The notes under the pieces: model-generated
The model's input: the letters and a program-made list of their open reading frames with translations, nothing else
Database searches by the model: none
Told to the model about the DNA's origin: nothing
Translations under genes and position numbers: made by a program
NCBI GenBank assembly: GCA_019054805.1
Contig: JAHQIY010000013.1
Span: 1,798,001 to 1,862,000, forward strand
Origin: Brachionus manjavacas
Lineage: Eukaryota > Rotifera > Eurotatoria > Ploima > Brachionidae
Direction of reading: 5' to 3'
DNA length: 64,000 nt
Part shown: one piece after another, positions 14,101-24,265 of the stretch
How positions within the stretch are numbered: the first letter of the stretch is position 1
Layout: the number at the start of each line of letters is the position of its first letter

Positions 14101-14460
14101 GTTCCCGACATTAAGGTTGTCAATTAGGATATTTTTAGGAAACTTTAGGTCTCGACATCGTATTTGACTACAATGAAACCGAAGAGGAAATTCACGCCTA
14201 AACGAAGAAGTTGTTTAAAAGATAATTATAGAAGAAATGGACGTCTATTGACAAAGATTGTCAATTAGGAAGTTCGAAAGGAAATTGAGTTCCCGACATT
14301 TAGGTTGTCAATAAGGAAATTTTTAGGAAACTTGAGGTCTCGACATCGTATTTGACTACAAGGAAACCGAAGGGGAAATTTACGCCTAAACGAAGAAGTT
14401 GTCCACAAGGTATTGTAGAAGAAATGGACGTCTATTGACAAAGATTGTCAATTAGGAAGT
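11160..14460 (+). repeat. Higher-order satellite block marked by a 2-bp-deleted unit
   Basis: Units in which ACAAGGTAATTGTAG is shortened to ACAAGGTATTGTAG start their GGTA at about 11,216, 11,967, 12,719, 13,282, 13,657 and 14,409. The steps are about 751, 752, 563, 375 and 752 bp, that is 4, 4, 3, 2 and 4 units. Several of the marked units also share GGGGAAATTTACGCC just upstream. A deletion marker that recurs at whole-unit steps is the mark of higher-order amplification. Confidence 0.8.
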
Positions 14461-14689
14461 TCGAAAAGAAATTGAGTTCCCGACATTAAGGTTGTCAATT
14501 AGGAAATTTTTAGGAAACTTGAGGTCTCGACACCGTATTTGACTACAAGGAAACCGAAGAGGAAATTGACGCCTAAACGAAGTAGTTGTCCACAAGGTAA
14601 TTATAGAAGAAATGGACGTCTATTGACAAAGATTGTCAATTAGGAAGTTCGAAAGGAAATTGAGTTCCCGACATTAAGGTTGTCAATTA

Positions 14690-17600
14690 GGATATTTTTA
14701 GGAAACTTTAGGTCCCGACACCGTATTTGACGGCAAGGAAACCGAAGAGGAAATTGACGCCTCAACGAAGAAGTTGTCCACAAGATAATTAAAGAAGAAA
14801 TGGATGTCTATTGACAAAGATTGTCAATTAGGAAGTTCGAAAGGAAATTGAGTTCCCGACATTAAGGTTGTCAATTAGGATATTCTTAGGAAACTTTAGG
14901 TCTCGACATCGTATTTGACTACAAGGAAACCGAAGAGGAAATTGACGCCTAAACGAAGTAGTTGTCCACAAGGTAATTATAGAAGAAATGGACGTCTATT
15001 GACAAAGATTGTCAATTAGGAAGTTCGAAAGGAAATTGAGTTCCCGACATTAAGGTTGTCAATTAGGATATTCTTAGGAAACTTTAGGTCTCGACATCGA
15101 ATTTGACTACAAGGAAACCGTAGAGGAAATTGACGCCTAAACGAAGAAGTTGTTTACAAGATAATTCTAGAAGAAATGGACGTCTATTGACAAAGATTGT
15201 CAATTAGGAAGTTCGAAAGGAAATTGAGTTCCCGACATTAAGGTTGTCAATTAGGATATTTTTAGGAAACTTTAGGTCCCGACACCGTATTTGACTGCAA
15301 GGAAACCGAAGAGGAAATTGACGCCTCAACGAAGAAGTTGTCCACAAGATAATTATAGAAGAAATGGATGTCTATTGACAAAGATTGTCAATTAGGAAGT
15401 TCGAAAGGAAATTGAGTTCCCGACATTAAGGTTGTCAATTAGGAAATTTTGAGGAAACTTGATGTCTCGACACCGTATTTGACTACAAGGAAACCGAAGG
15501 GGAAATTGACGCCTAAACGAAGATGTTGTCCTCAAGGTAATTAAAGAAGAAATGGATGTCTATTGACAAAGATTGTCAATTAGGAAGTTCGAAAGGAAAT
15601 TGAGTTCCCGACATTAAGGTTGTCAATTAGGATATTCTTAGGAAACTTTAGGTCTCGACATCGTATTTGACTACAAGGAAACCGAAGAGGAAATTGACGC
15701 CTAAACGAAGTAGTTGTCCACAAGGTAATTATAGAAGAAATGGACGTCTATTGACAAAGATTGTCAATTAGGAAGTTCGAAAGGAAATTGAGTTCCCGAC
15801 ATTAAGGTTGTCAATTAGGATATTCTTAGGAAACTTTAGGTCTCGACATCGAATTTGACTACAAGGAAACCGTAGAGGAAATTGACGCCTAAACGAAGAA
15901 GTTGTTTACAAGATAATTCTAGAAGAAATGGACGTCTATTGACAAAGATTGTCAATTAGGAAGTTCGAAAGGAAATTGAGTTCCCGACATTAAGGTTGTC
16001 AATTAGGATATTTTTAGGAAACTTTAGGTCCCGACACCGTATTTGACTGCAAGGAAACCGAAGAGGAAATTGACGCCTCAACGAAGAAGTTGTCCACAAG
16101 ATAATTATAGAAGAAATGGATGTCTATTGACAAAGATTGTCAATTAGGAAGTTCGAAAGGAAATTGAGTTCCCGACATTAAGGTTGTCAATTAGGATATT
16201 TTTAGGAAACTTGAGGTCTCGACATCGTATTTGACTACAAGGAAACAGAAGAGGAAATTGACGCCTAAACGAAGAAGTTGTTTACAAGATAATTCTAGAA
16301 GAAATGGACGTCTATTGACAAAGATTGTCAATTAGGAAGTTCGAAAGGAAATTGAGTTCCCGACATTAAGGTTGTCAATTAGGATATTTTTAGGAAACTT
16401 TAGGTCCCGACACCGTATTTGACTGCAAGGAAACCGAAGAGGAAATTGACGCCTCAACGAAGAAGTTGTCCACAAGATAATTATAGAAGAAATGGATGTC
16501 TATTGACAAAGATTGTCAATTAGGAAGTTCGAAAGGAAATTGAGTTCCCGACATTAAGGTTGTCAATTAGGATATTTTTAGGAAACTTGATGTCTCGACA
16601 CCGTATTTGACTACAAGGAAACCGAAGGGGAAATTGACGCCTAAACGAAGATGTTGTCCTCAAGGTAATTAAAGAAGAAATGGATGTCTATTGACAAAGA
16701 TTGTCAATTAGGAAGTTCGAAAGGAAATTGAGTTCCCGACATTAAGGTTGTCAATTAGGAAATTTTTAGGAAACTTGAGGTCTCGACACCGTATTTGACT
16801 ACAAAGAAACCGAAGAGGAAATTGACGCCTAAACGAAGAAGTTGTCCACAAGATAATTATAGAAGAAATGGATGTCTATTGACAAAGATTGTCAATTATG
16901 AAGTTCGAAAGGAAATTGAGTTCCCGACATTATGGTTGTCAATTAGGAAATTTTGAGGAAACTTGATGTCTCGACACCGTATTTGACTACAAGGAAACCG
17001 AAGGGGAAATTGACGCCTAAACGAAGATGTTGTCCTCAAGGTAATTAAAGAAGAAATGGATGTCTATTGACAAAGATTGTCAATTAGGAAGTTCGAAAGG
17101 AAATTGAGTTCCCGACATTAAGGTTGTCAATTAGGAAATTTTTAGGAAACTTGAGGTCTCGACACCGTATTTGACTGCAAGGAAACAGAAGAGGATATTG
17201 ACGCCTAAACGAAGAAGTTGTCCACAAGGTAATTATTGAAGAAATGGACGTCTATTGACAAAGATTGTCAATTAGGAATTCGAAAGGAAATTGAGTTACC
17301 GACATTGAGGTTGTCAATTAGGATATTTACAGGAAACTTTAGGTCTCGACATCGTATTTGACTACAAGGAAACCGAAGAGGAAATTGACGCCTAAACGAA
17401 GAAGTTGTCCACAAGGTAATTATAGCATAAATGGATGTCTATTGACAAAGATTGTCAATTAGGAAGTTCGAAAGGAAATTGAGTTCCCGACATTAAGGTT
17501 GTCAATTAGGATATTTACAGGAAACTTTAGGTCTCGACATCGTATTTGACTACAAGGAAACCGAAGAGGAAATTGACGCCTAAACGAAGAAGTTGTCCAC

Positions 17601-19000
17601 AAGGTAATTATAGCATAAATGGATGTCTATTGACAAAGATTGTCAATTAGGAAGTTCGAAAGGAAATTGAGTTCCCGACATTAAGGTTGTCAATTAGGAT
17701 ATTCTTAGGAAACTTTAGGTCTCGTCATCGTATTTGACTACAAGGAAATCGAAGAGGAAATTGACGCCTAAACGAAGAAGTTGTCCACAAGGTAATTATA
17801 GAAGAAATGGACGTCTATTGACAAAGATTGTCAATTAGGAAGTTCGAAAGGAAATTGAGTTCCCGACATTAAGGTTGTCAATTAGGATATTCTTAGGAAA
17901 CTTTAGGTCTCGACATCGAATTTGACTACAAGGAAACCGTAGAGGAAATTGACGCCTAAACGAAGAAGTTGTTTACAAGATAATTCTAGAAGAAATGGAC
18001 GTCTATTGACAAAGATTGTCAATTAGGAAGTTCGAAAGGAAATTGAGTTCCCGACATTAAGGTTGTCAATTAGGATATTTTTAGGAAACTTTAGGTCCCG
18101 ACACCGTATTTGACTGCAAGGAAACCGAAGAGGAAATTGACGCCTCAACGAAGTAGTTGTCCACAAGGTAATTATAGAAGAAATGGACGTCAATTGACAA
18201 AGATTGTCAATTAGGAAGTTCGAAAGGAAATTGAGTTCCCGACATTAAGGTTGTCAATTAGGATATTCTTAGGAAACTTTAGGTCTCGACATCGTATTTG
18301 ACTACAAGGAAACCGAAGAGGAAATTGACGCCTAAACGAAGTAGTTGTCCACAAGGTAATTATAGAAGAAATGGACGTCTATTGACAAAGATTGTCAATT
18401 AGGAAGTTCGAAAGGAAATTGAGTTCCCGACATTAAGGTTGTCAATTAGGATATTCTTAGGAAACTTTAGGTCTCGACATCGAATTTGACTACAAGGAAA
18501 CCGTAGAGGAAATTGACGCCTAAACGAAGAAGTTGTTTACAAGATAATTCTAGAAGAAATGGACGTCTATTGACAAAGATTGTCAATTAGGAAGTTCGAA
18601 AGGAAATTGAGTTCCCGACATTAAGGTTGTCAATTAGGATATTTTTAGGAAACTTTAGGTCCCGACACCGTATTTGACTGCAAGGAAACCGAAGAGGAAA
18701 TTGACGCCTCAACGAAGAAGTTGTCCACAAGATAATTATAGAAGAAATGGATGTCTATTGACAAAGATTGTCAATTAGGAAGTTCGAAAGGAAATTGAGT
18801 TCCCGACATTAAGGTTGTCAATTAGGATATTTTTAGGAAACTTGAGGTCTCGACATCGTATTTGACTACAAGGAAACAGAAGAGGAAATTGACGCCTAAA
18901 CGAAGAAGTTGTCCACAAGGTAATTGTAGAAGAATTGTATGTCTATTGACAAAGATTGTCAATTATGAAGTTCGAAAGGAAATTGAGTTCCCGACATTAT
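14690..19000 (+). repeat. Higher-order block built on a 752-bp (4-unit) repeat
   Basis: A diagnostic unit has GACATCGAATTTGACTAC (A in place of the usual T), GGAAACCGTAGAGG, GTTGTTTACAAGATAATTCT and a preceding GATATTCTTAGG. It occurs near 15,094, 15,846, 17,913 and 18,477. The steps are about 752 (4 units), 2,067 (11 units) and 564 bp (3 units). The unit just before it, with CGAAGTAGTTGTCCACAAGG, travels with it at most of these positions. The block is therefore a multi-unit repeat and not only a 188-bp one. Confidence 0.85.
17190..17770 (+). repeat. Multi-unit segment, copy 1 of a 2.63-kb-offset duplication
   Basis: This segment contains a unit with AATTATTGAAGAAATGG, AATTAGGAATTCGAAAGG and GAGTTACCGACATTGAGG. 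Two successive units with TAATTATAGCATAAATGGA follow, and then a unit with GGTCTCGTCATCGTATTTGA and GGAAATCGAAGAGG. The same ordered series recurs at about 19,820-20,400. The TAGCATAA marks at about 17,423 and 20,054 are 2,631 bp apart, one base short of 14 units. Confidence 0.88.
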
Positions 19001-19819
19001 GGTTGTCAATTAGGAAATTTTGAGGAAACTTGATGTCTCGACACCGTATTTGACTACAAGGAAACCGAAGGGGAAATTGACGCCTAAACGAAGATGTTGT
19101 CCTCAAGGTAATTAAAGAAGAAATGGATGTCTATTGACAAAGATTGTCAATTAGGAAGTTCGAAAGGAAATTGAGTTCCCGACATTAAGGTTGTCAATTA
19201 GGAAATTTTTAGGAAACTTGAGGTCTCGACACCGTATTTGACTGCAAGGAAACCGAAGAGGAAATTGACGCCTAAACGAAGAAGTTGTCCTCAAGGTAAT
19301 TTTAGAAGAAATGGACGTCTATTGACAAAGATTGTCAATTAGGAAGTTCGAAAGGAAATTGAGTTCCCGACATTAAGGTTGTCAATTAGGAAATTTTTAG
19401 GAAACTTGAGGTCTCGACACCGTATTTGACTACAAAGAAACCGAAGAGGAAATTGACGCCTAAACGAAGAAGTTGTCCACAAGATAATTATAGAAGAAAT
19501 GGATGTCTATTGACAAAGATTGTCAATTAGGAAGTTCGAAAGGAAATTGAGTTCCCGACATTAAGGTTGTCAATAAGGATATTTTTAGGAAACTTTAGGC
19601 CTCGACATCGTATTTGACTGCAAGGAAACCGAAGAGGAAATTGACGCCTAAACGAAGAAGTTGTCCATAAGGTAATTGTAGAAGATATGGACGTCTATTG
19701 ACAAAGATTGTCAATTAGGAAGTTCGAAAGGAAATTGAGTTCCCGACATTAAGGTTGTCAATTAGGATATTTTTAGGAAACTTGAGGTCTCGACACCGTA
19801 TTTGACTGCAAGGAAACCG

Positions 19820-20400
19820 AAGAGGAAATTGACGCCTAAACGAAGAAGTTGTCCACAAGGTAATTATTGAAGAAATGGACGTCTATTGACAAAGATTGTC
19901 AATTAGGAATTCGAAAGGAAATTGAGTTACCGACATTGAGGTTGTCAATTAGGATATTTACAGGAAACTTTAGGTCTCGACATCGTATTTGACTACAAGG
20001 AAACCGAAGAGGAAATTGACGCCTAAACGAAGAAGTTGTCCACAAGGTAATTATAGCATAAATGGATGTCTATTGACAAAGATTGTCAATTAGGAAGTTC
20101 GAAAGGAAATTGAGTTCCCGACATTAAGGTTGTCAATTAGGATATTTACAGGAAACTTTAGGTCTCGACATCGTATTTGACTACAAGGAAACCGAAGAGG
20201 AAATTGACGCCTAAACGAAGAAGTTGTCCACAAGGTAATTATAGCATAAATGGATGTCTATTGACAAAGATTGTCAATTAGGAAGTTCGAAAGGAAATTG
20301 AGTTCCCGACATTAAGGTTGTCAATTAGGATATTCTTAGGAAACTTTAGGTCTCGTCATCGTATTTGACTACAAGGAAATCGAAGAGGAAATTGACGCCT
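19820..20400 (+). repeat. Multi-unit segment, copy 2 of a 2.63-kb-offset duplication
   Basis: Second copy of the ordered variant series described at 17,190-17,770: TTATTGAAGAAATGG, GAGTTACCGACATTGAGG, two TATAGCATAAATGG units, then CTCGTCATCGTATTTGAC. Satellite on either side differs between the copies, so the copied segment has definable ends. Confidence 0.88.
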
Positions 20401-21099
20401 AAACGAAGAAGTTGTCCATAAGGTAATTGTAGAAGAAATGGACGTCTATTGACAAAGATTGTCAATTAGGAAGTTCGAAAGGAAATTGAGTTCCCGACAT
20501 TAAGGTTGTCAATTAGGATATTTTTAGGAAACTTGAGGTCTCGACACCGTATTTGACTGCAAGGAAACCGAAGAGGAAATTGACGCTTAAACGAAGAATT
20601 TGTCCTCAAGGTAATTGTAGAAGAAATGGACGTCTATTGACAAAGATTGTCAATTAGGAAGTTCGAAAGGAAATTGAGTTCCCGACATTAAGGTTGTCAA
20701 TAAGGAAATTTTTAGGAAACTTGAGGTCTCGACATCGTATTTGACAACAAGGAAACCGAAGAGGAAATTGACGCCTAAACGAAGAAGTTGTCCACAAGGT
20801 AATTATAGAAGAAATGGACGTCTATTGACAAAGATTGTCAGTTAGGAAGTCTAAAGGAAATTGAGTTCCCGACATTAAGGTTGTCAATTAGGATATTTTT
20901 AGGAAACTTGAGGTCACGACATCGTATTTGACTACAAGGAAACCGAAGAGGAAATTGACGCCTCAACGAAGAAGTTGTCCACAAGATAATTATAGAAGAA
21001 ATGGATGTCTTTTGACAAAGATTGTCAATTAGGAAGTTCGAAAGGAAATTGAGTTCCCGACATTAAGGTTGTCAATTAGGATATTTTTAGGAAACTTGA

Positions 21100-21476
21100 G
21101 ATCTTGACAACGTTTTTGACTGCAAGGAGACCGGAGAGGAAATTGACGCCTTAACGACCAAGTTGTCCGCAAGGTAATTATAGAAGAAATCGACGTCTAT
21201 TGACAAAGATTGTCAATAAGGAAGTTCGAAAGTAAATTGAGTTCCCGACATTAAGGTTGTCAATTAGGATATTTTTAGGAGACTTGGGGTCTCGACACCG
21301 TATTTGACTGCAAGGAGACCGGAGAGGAAATTGACGCCTTAACGACCAAGTTGTCCACAAGGTAATTATAGAAGAAATCGACGTCTATTGACAAAGATTG
21401 TCAATAAGGAAGTTCGAAAGTAAATTGAGTTCCCGACATTTAGGTTGTCAATAAGGAAATTTTTAGGGGAGACTTG
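21100..21476 (+). repeat. Last two + units, carrying variants typical of the right-hand array
   Basis: The two or so units just before the polarity switch read GGAGACCGGAGAGGAAATTG, GACGCCTTAACGACCAAGTT, GAAATCGACGTC and GAAAGTAAATTGAG. Their reverse complements (CTCTCCGGTCTCC, GGTCGTTAAGGCGTCAATTT, AATTTACTTTCGAAC) are common beyond the switch, near 26.75, 32.01, 32.58, 38.75 and 39.88 kb. I did not notice them elsewhere in the left array. These units are in left-array orientation but belong by sequence to the right-hand variant class. Confidence 0.8.
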
Positions 21477-21549
21477 AGGTCTCGACATCGTCATTTAGGC
21501 GTCAATTTCCCCTTCGGTTTCCTTGTAGTCAAATACGATGTCGAGACCT
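21477..21549. other. Polarity-switch junction between oppositely oriented satellite arrays
   Basis: Left of this point the unit reads AGGTCTCGACATCGT (21,477-21,491). Right of it the complement ACGATGTCGAGACCT appears at 21,535-21,549. These 15-bp arms are perfectly complementary and enclose a 43-nt spacer (21,492-21,534). The spacer is itself satellite, already in the reverse orientation (CATTTAGGCGTCAATTTCC...). There is no unique DNA at the junction: one array abuts the other mid-unit. Beyond the perfect arms, the arrays remain imperfect inverted repeats of each other for kilobases. It could be a real inversion breakpoint or an assembly join; the sequence alone cannot separate these. Confidence 0.93.
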
Positions 21550-22049
21550 AAAGTTTCCTAAAAATATCCTAATTGACAACCTTAATGTCGGGAACTCAAT
21601 TTCCTTTGGAACTTCCTAATTGACAATCTTTGTCAATAGACGTCCATTTCTTCTATAATTATCTTGTGGACAACTTCTTCGTTTGGGCGTCAATTTCCTC
21701 TTCGGTTTCCTTGTAGTCAAATACGTTGTCGGTACCTCAAGTTTCCCTATAAATTTCCTTATTGACAACCTTAATGTCGGGAACTCAATTTCCTTTCGAA
21801 CTTCCTAATTGACAATCTTTGTCAATGGACGTCAATTTCTTCTATAATTACCTTGTGGACAACTTCTTCGTTTAGGCGTCAATTTCCTCTTCGGTTTCCT
21901 TGCAGTCAAAAATGGTGTCGAGACCTCAAGTTTCCTAAAAATATCCTAATTGACAACCTTAATGTCGGGAACTCAATTTCGTTTCGACCTTCCTAATTGA
22001 CAATCTTTGTCAATAGATGTCCATTCCTTCTATAATTACCTTGTGGACA

Positions 22050-22870
22050 ACTTCTTCGCTGAGGCGTCAATTTCCTCTTCGGTTTCCTTGCAGTCAAATA
22101 CGGTGTCGAGACCTCAAGATTCTTAAAAATTTCCTTATTGACAACCTTAATGTCGGGAACTCAATTTCCTTTCGAACTTCCTAATTGACAATCTTTGTCA
22201 ATAGACGTCCATTTCTTCTATAATTACCTTGAGAACAACTTCTTCGTTTAAGCGTCAATTTCCTCTTCGGTTTCCTTGCAGTCAAATACGGTGTCGAGAC
22301 CTCAAGATTCCTAAAAATTTCCTTATTGAAAACCTTAATGTCAAGAACTTAATTTCCTTTCGAACTTCCTAATTGACAATCTTTGTCAATAGACGTCCAT
22401 TTCTTCTTTAATTATCTTGTGGACAACTTCTTCGTTTAGGCGTCAATTTCCTCTTCGGTTTCCTTGCAGTCAAATACGGTGTCGAGACCTCAAGTTTCCT
22501 AAAAATTTCCTTATGGACAACCTTAATGTCGGGAATTCAATTTCGTTTCGACCATCCAAATTGACAATCTTTGTCAATAGATGTCCATTTCTTCTATAAT
22601 TACCTTGTGGACAACTTCTTGGCTGAGGCGTCAATTTCCTCTTCGGTTTCCTTGCAGTCAAATACGGTGTCGAGACCTCAAGATTCCTAAAAATTTCCTT
22701 ATTGACAACCTTAATGTCGGGAACTCAATTTCCTTTCGAACTTCCTAATTGACAATCTTTGTCAATAGACGTCCATTTCTTCTACAATTACCTTGAGGAC
22801 AAATTCTTCGTTTAGGCGTCAATTTCCTCTTCGGTTTATTTTTAGTCAAATACGATGTCGAGACCTCAAG
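22050..22870 (-). repeat. Multi-unit segment, copy 1 of a 5.64-kb-offset duplication
   Basis: The ordered series is TCAAGATTCTTAAAAATTTC, ACCTTGAGAACAACTTC, CGTTTAAGCGTCAATTTCC, TTGAAAACCTTAATGTCAAG and TTCCTTATGGACAACC, followed by a unit with TCTACAATTACCTTGAGGAC and GGTTTATTTTTAGTC. It recurs at about 27,690-28,510, offset by roughly 5,640 bp (30 units). The copy near 28.2 kb lacks the one unit with CTTGGCTGAGGCG, so at least one deletion or insertion separates the copies. Confidence 0.82.
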
Positions 22871-24077
22871 TTTCCTAAAAATTTCCTTATTGACAACCTT
22901 AATGTCGGGAACTCAATCTCCTTTCGAACTTCCTAATTGACAATCTTTGTCAATAGACGTCCATTTCTTCTTTAATTATCTTGTGGACAACTTCTTCGTT
23001 TAGGCGTCAATTTCCTCTTCGGTTTCCTTCTATTCTAATACGATGTCGAGACCTCACGTTTCCTAAAAATTTACTTATTGACAACCTTAATGTCGGGAAC
23101 TCAATTTCCTTTCGAACTTCCTAATTGACAATCTTTGTCAATAGACGTCCATTTCTTCTATAATTACCTTGTGGACAACTTCTTCGTTTAGGCGTCAATT
23201 TCCTCTTCGGTTTCCTTGTATTCTAATACGATGTCGAGACCTCAAGTTTCCCTAAAAATTTTCTTATTGACAACCTTAATGTCGGGAACTCAATTTCCTT
23301 TCGAACTGCCTAATTGACAATCTTTGTCAATAGACGTCCATTTCTTCTATAATTACCTTGTGGACAACTTCTTCGTTTAGGCGTCAATTTCCTCTTCGGT
23401 TTCCTTGTATTCTAATACGATGTCGAGACCTCAAGTTTCCTAAAAATTTTCTTATTGACAACCTTAATGTCGGGAACTCAATTTCCTTTCGAACTGCCTA
23501 ATTGACAATCTTTGTCAATAGACGTCCATTTCTTCTATAATTACCTTGTGGACAACTTCTTCGTTTAGGCGTCAATTTCCTCTTCGGTTTCCTTGTATTC
23601 TAATACGATGTCGAGACCTCAAGTTTCCTAAAAATATCCTAATTGACAACCTTAATTTCGGGAATTCAATTTCGTTTCGACCTTCCTAATTGACAATCTT
23701 TGTCAATAGACGTCCATTTCTTCTATAATTACCTTGTGGACAACTTCTTCGTTTAGGCGTCAATTTCCTCTTCGGTTTCCTTGCAGTCAAATACGGTGTC
23801 GAGACCTCAAGTTTCCTAAAAATATCCTAATTGACAACCTTAATGTCGGGAACTCAATTTCGTTTCGACCTTCCTAATTGACAATCTTTGTCAATAGATG
23901 TCAATTTCTTCTATAATTACCTTGTGGACAGCTTCTTCGCTGAGGCGTCAATTTCCTCTTCGGTTTCCTTGCAGTCAAATACGGTGTCGAGACCTCAAGA
24001 TTCCTAAAAATTTCCTTATTGACAACCTTAATGTCGGGAACTCAATTTCCTTTCGAACTTCCTAATTGACAATCTTT

Positions 24078-24265
24078 GTCAATAGACGTCCATTTCTTCT
24101 ATAATTACCTTGTGGACAACTTCTTCGTTTAGGCGTCAATTTCCTCTTCGGTTTCCTTGTATTCTAATACGGTGTCGAGACCTCAAGTTTCCTAAAAATA
24201 TCCTAATTGACAACCTTAATGTCGGGAATTCAATTTCCTTTCGAACTTCCTAATTGACAATCTTT
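24078..24265 (-). repeat. Reference unit showing four internal monomers of 48, 48, 47 and 45 bp
   Basis: One clean 188-bp unit can be cut into four related parts. A (24,078-24,125) starts GTCAATAGACGTCCATTTC. B (24,126-24,173) contains GGCGTCAATTTCCTCTTCGG. C (24,174-24,220) starts GTCGAGACCTCAAGTTTCCT. D (24,221-24,265) starts GTCGGGAATTCAATTTCCTT. Each has a G-rich start near GTCGAG, then a TCAATTTCC-like core, then TTCCTTRTKGACAA near the end. C and D are the closest, sharing TCCTAATTGACAA exactly. Read directly, this makes 188 bp a tetramer of an older monomer of about 47 bp. Confidence 0.85.

Larger units (their letters stand above)
1..21491 (+). repeat. 188-bp tandem satellite, left array (about 114 units, + orientation)
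   Basis: The motif ATTGAGTTCCCGACATTAAG recurs at 1, 189 and 377 and then at the same 188-bp step up to the polarity switch near 21.49 kb. Landmarks of each unit, in order: ATTGAGTTCCCGAC, TTGTCAATTAGGATATTTT, GGTCTCGACATCGTATTTGA, GGAAATTGACGCCTAAACGA, AGTTGTCCACAAGGTAATTA, GAAATGGACGTCTATTGACA, TTGTCAATTAGGAAGTTCG. Units in the first 2.6 kb differ by only a few bases; variants become more frequent after about 2.7 kb and include 1-2-bp indels that shift the phase. The array enters from outside the window on the left. I see no gene in it. It is satellite DNA with no assignable coding role; a centromeric or pericentromeric location is inference. Confidence 0.97.

Noticed and set aside
1..21491. 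Possible CRISPR array because of regular repeats
   Set aside because: The repeats are contiguous 188-bp units with no unique spacers, and the setting is eukaryotic.
24126..24173. Possible CENP-B box around TCTTCGGTTTCCTTG or TTTCGAAC
   Set aside because: Neither fits the essential TTCG-N4-A-N2-CGGG pattern on either strand.
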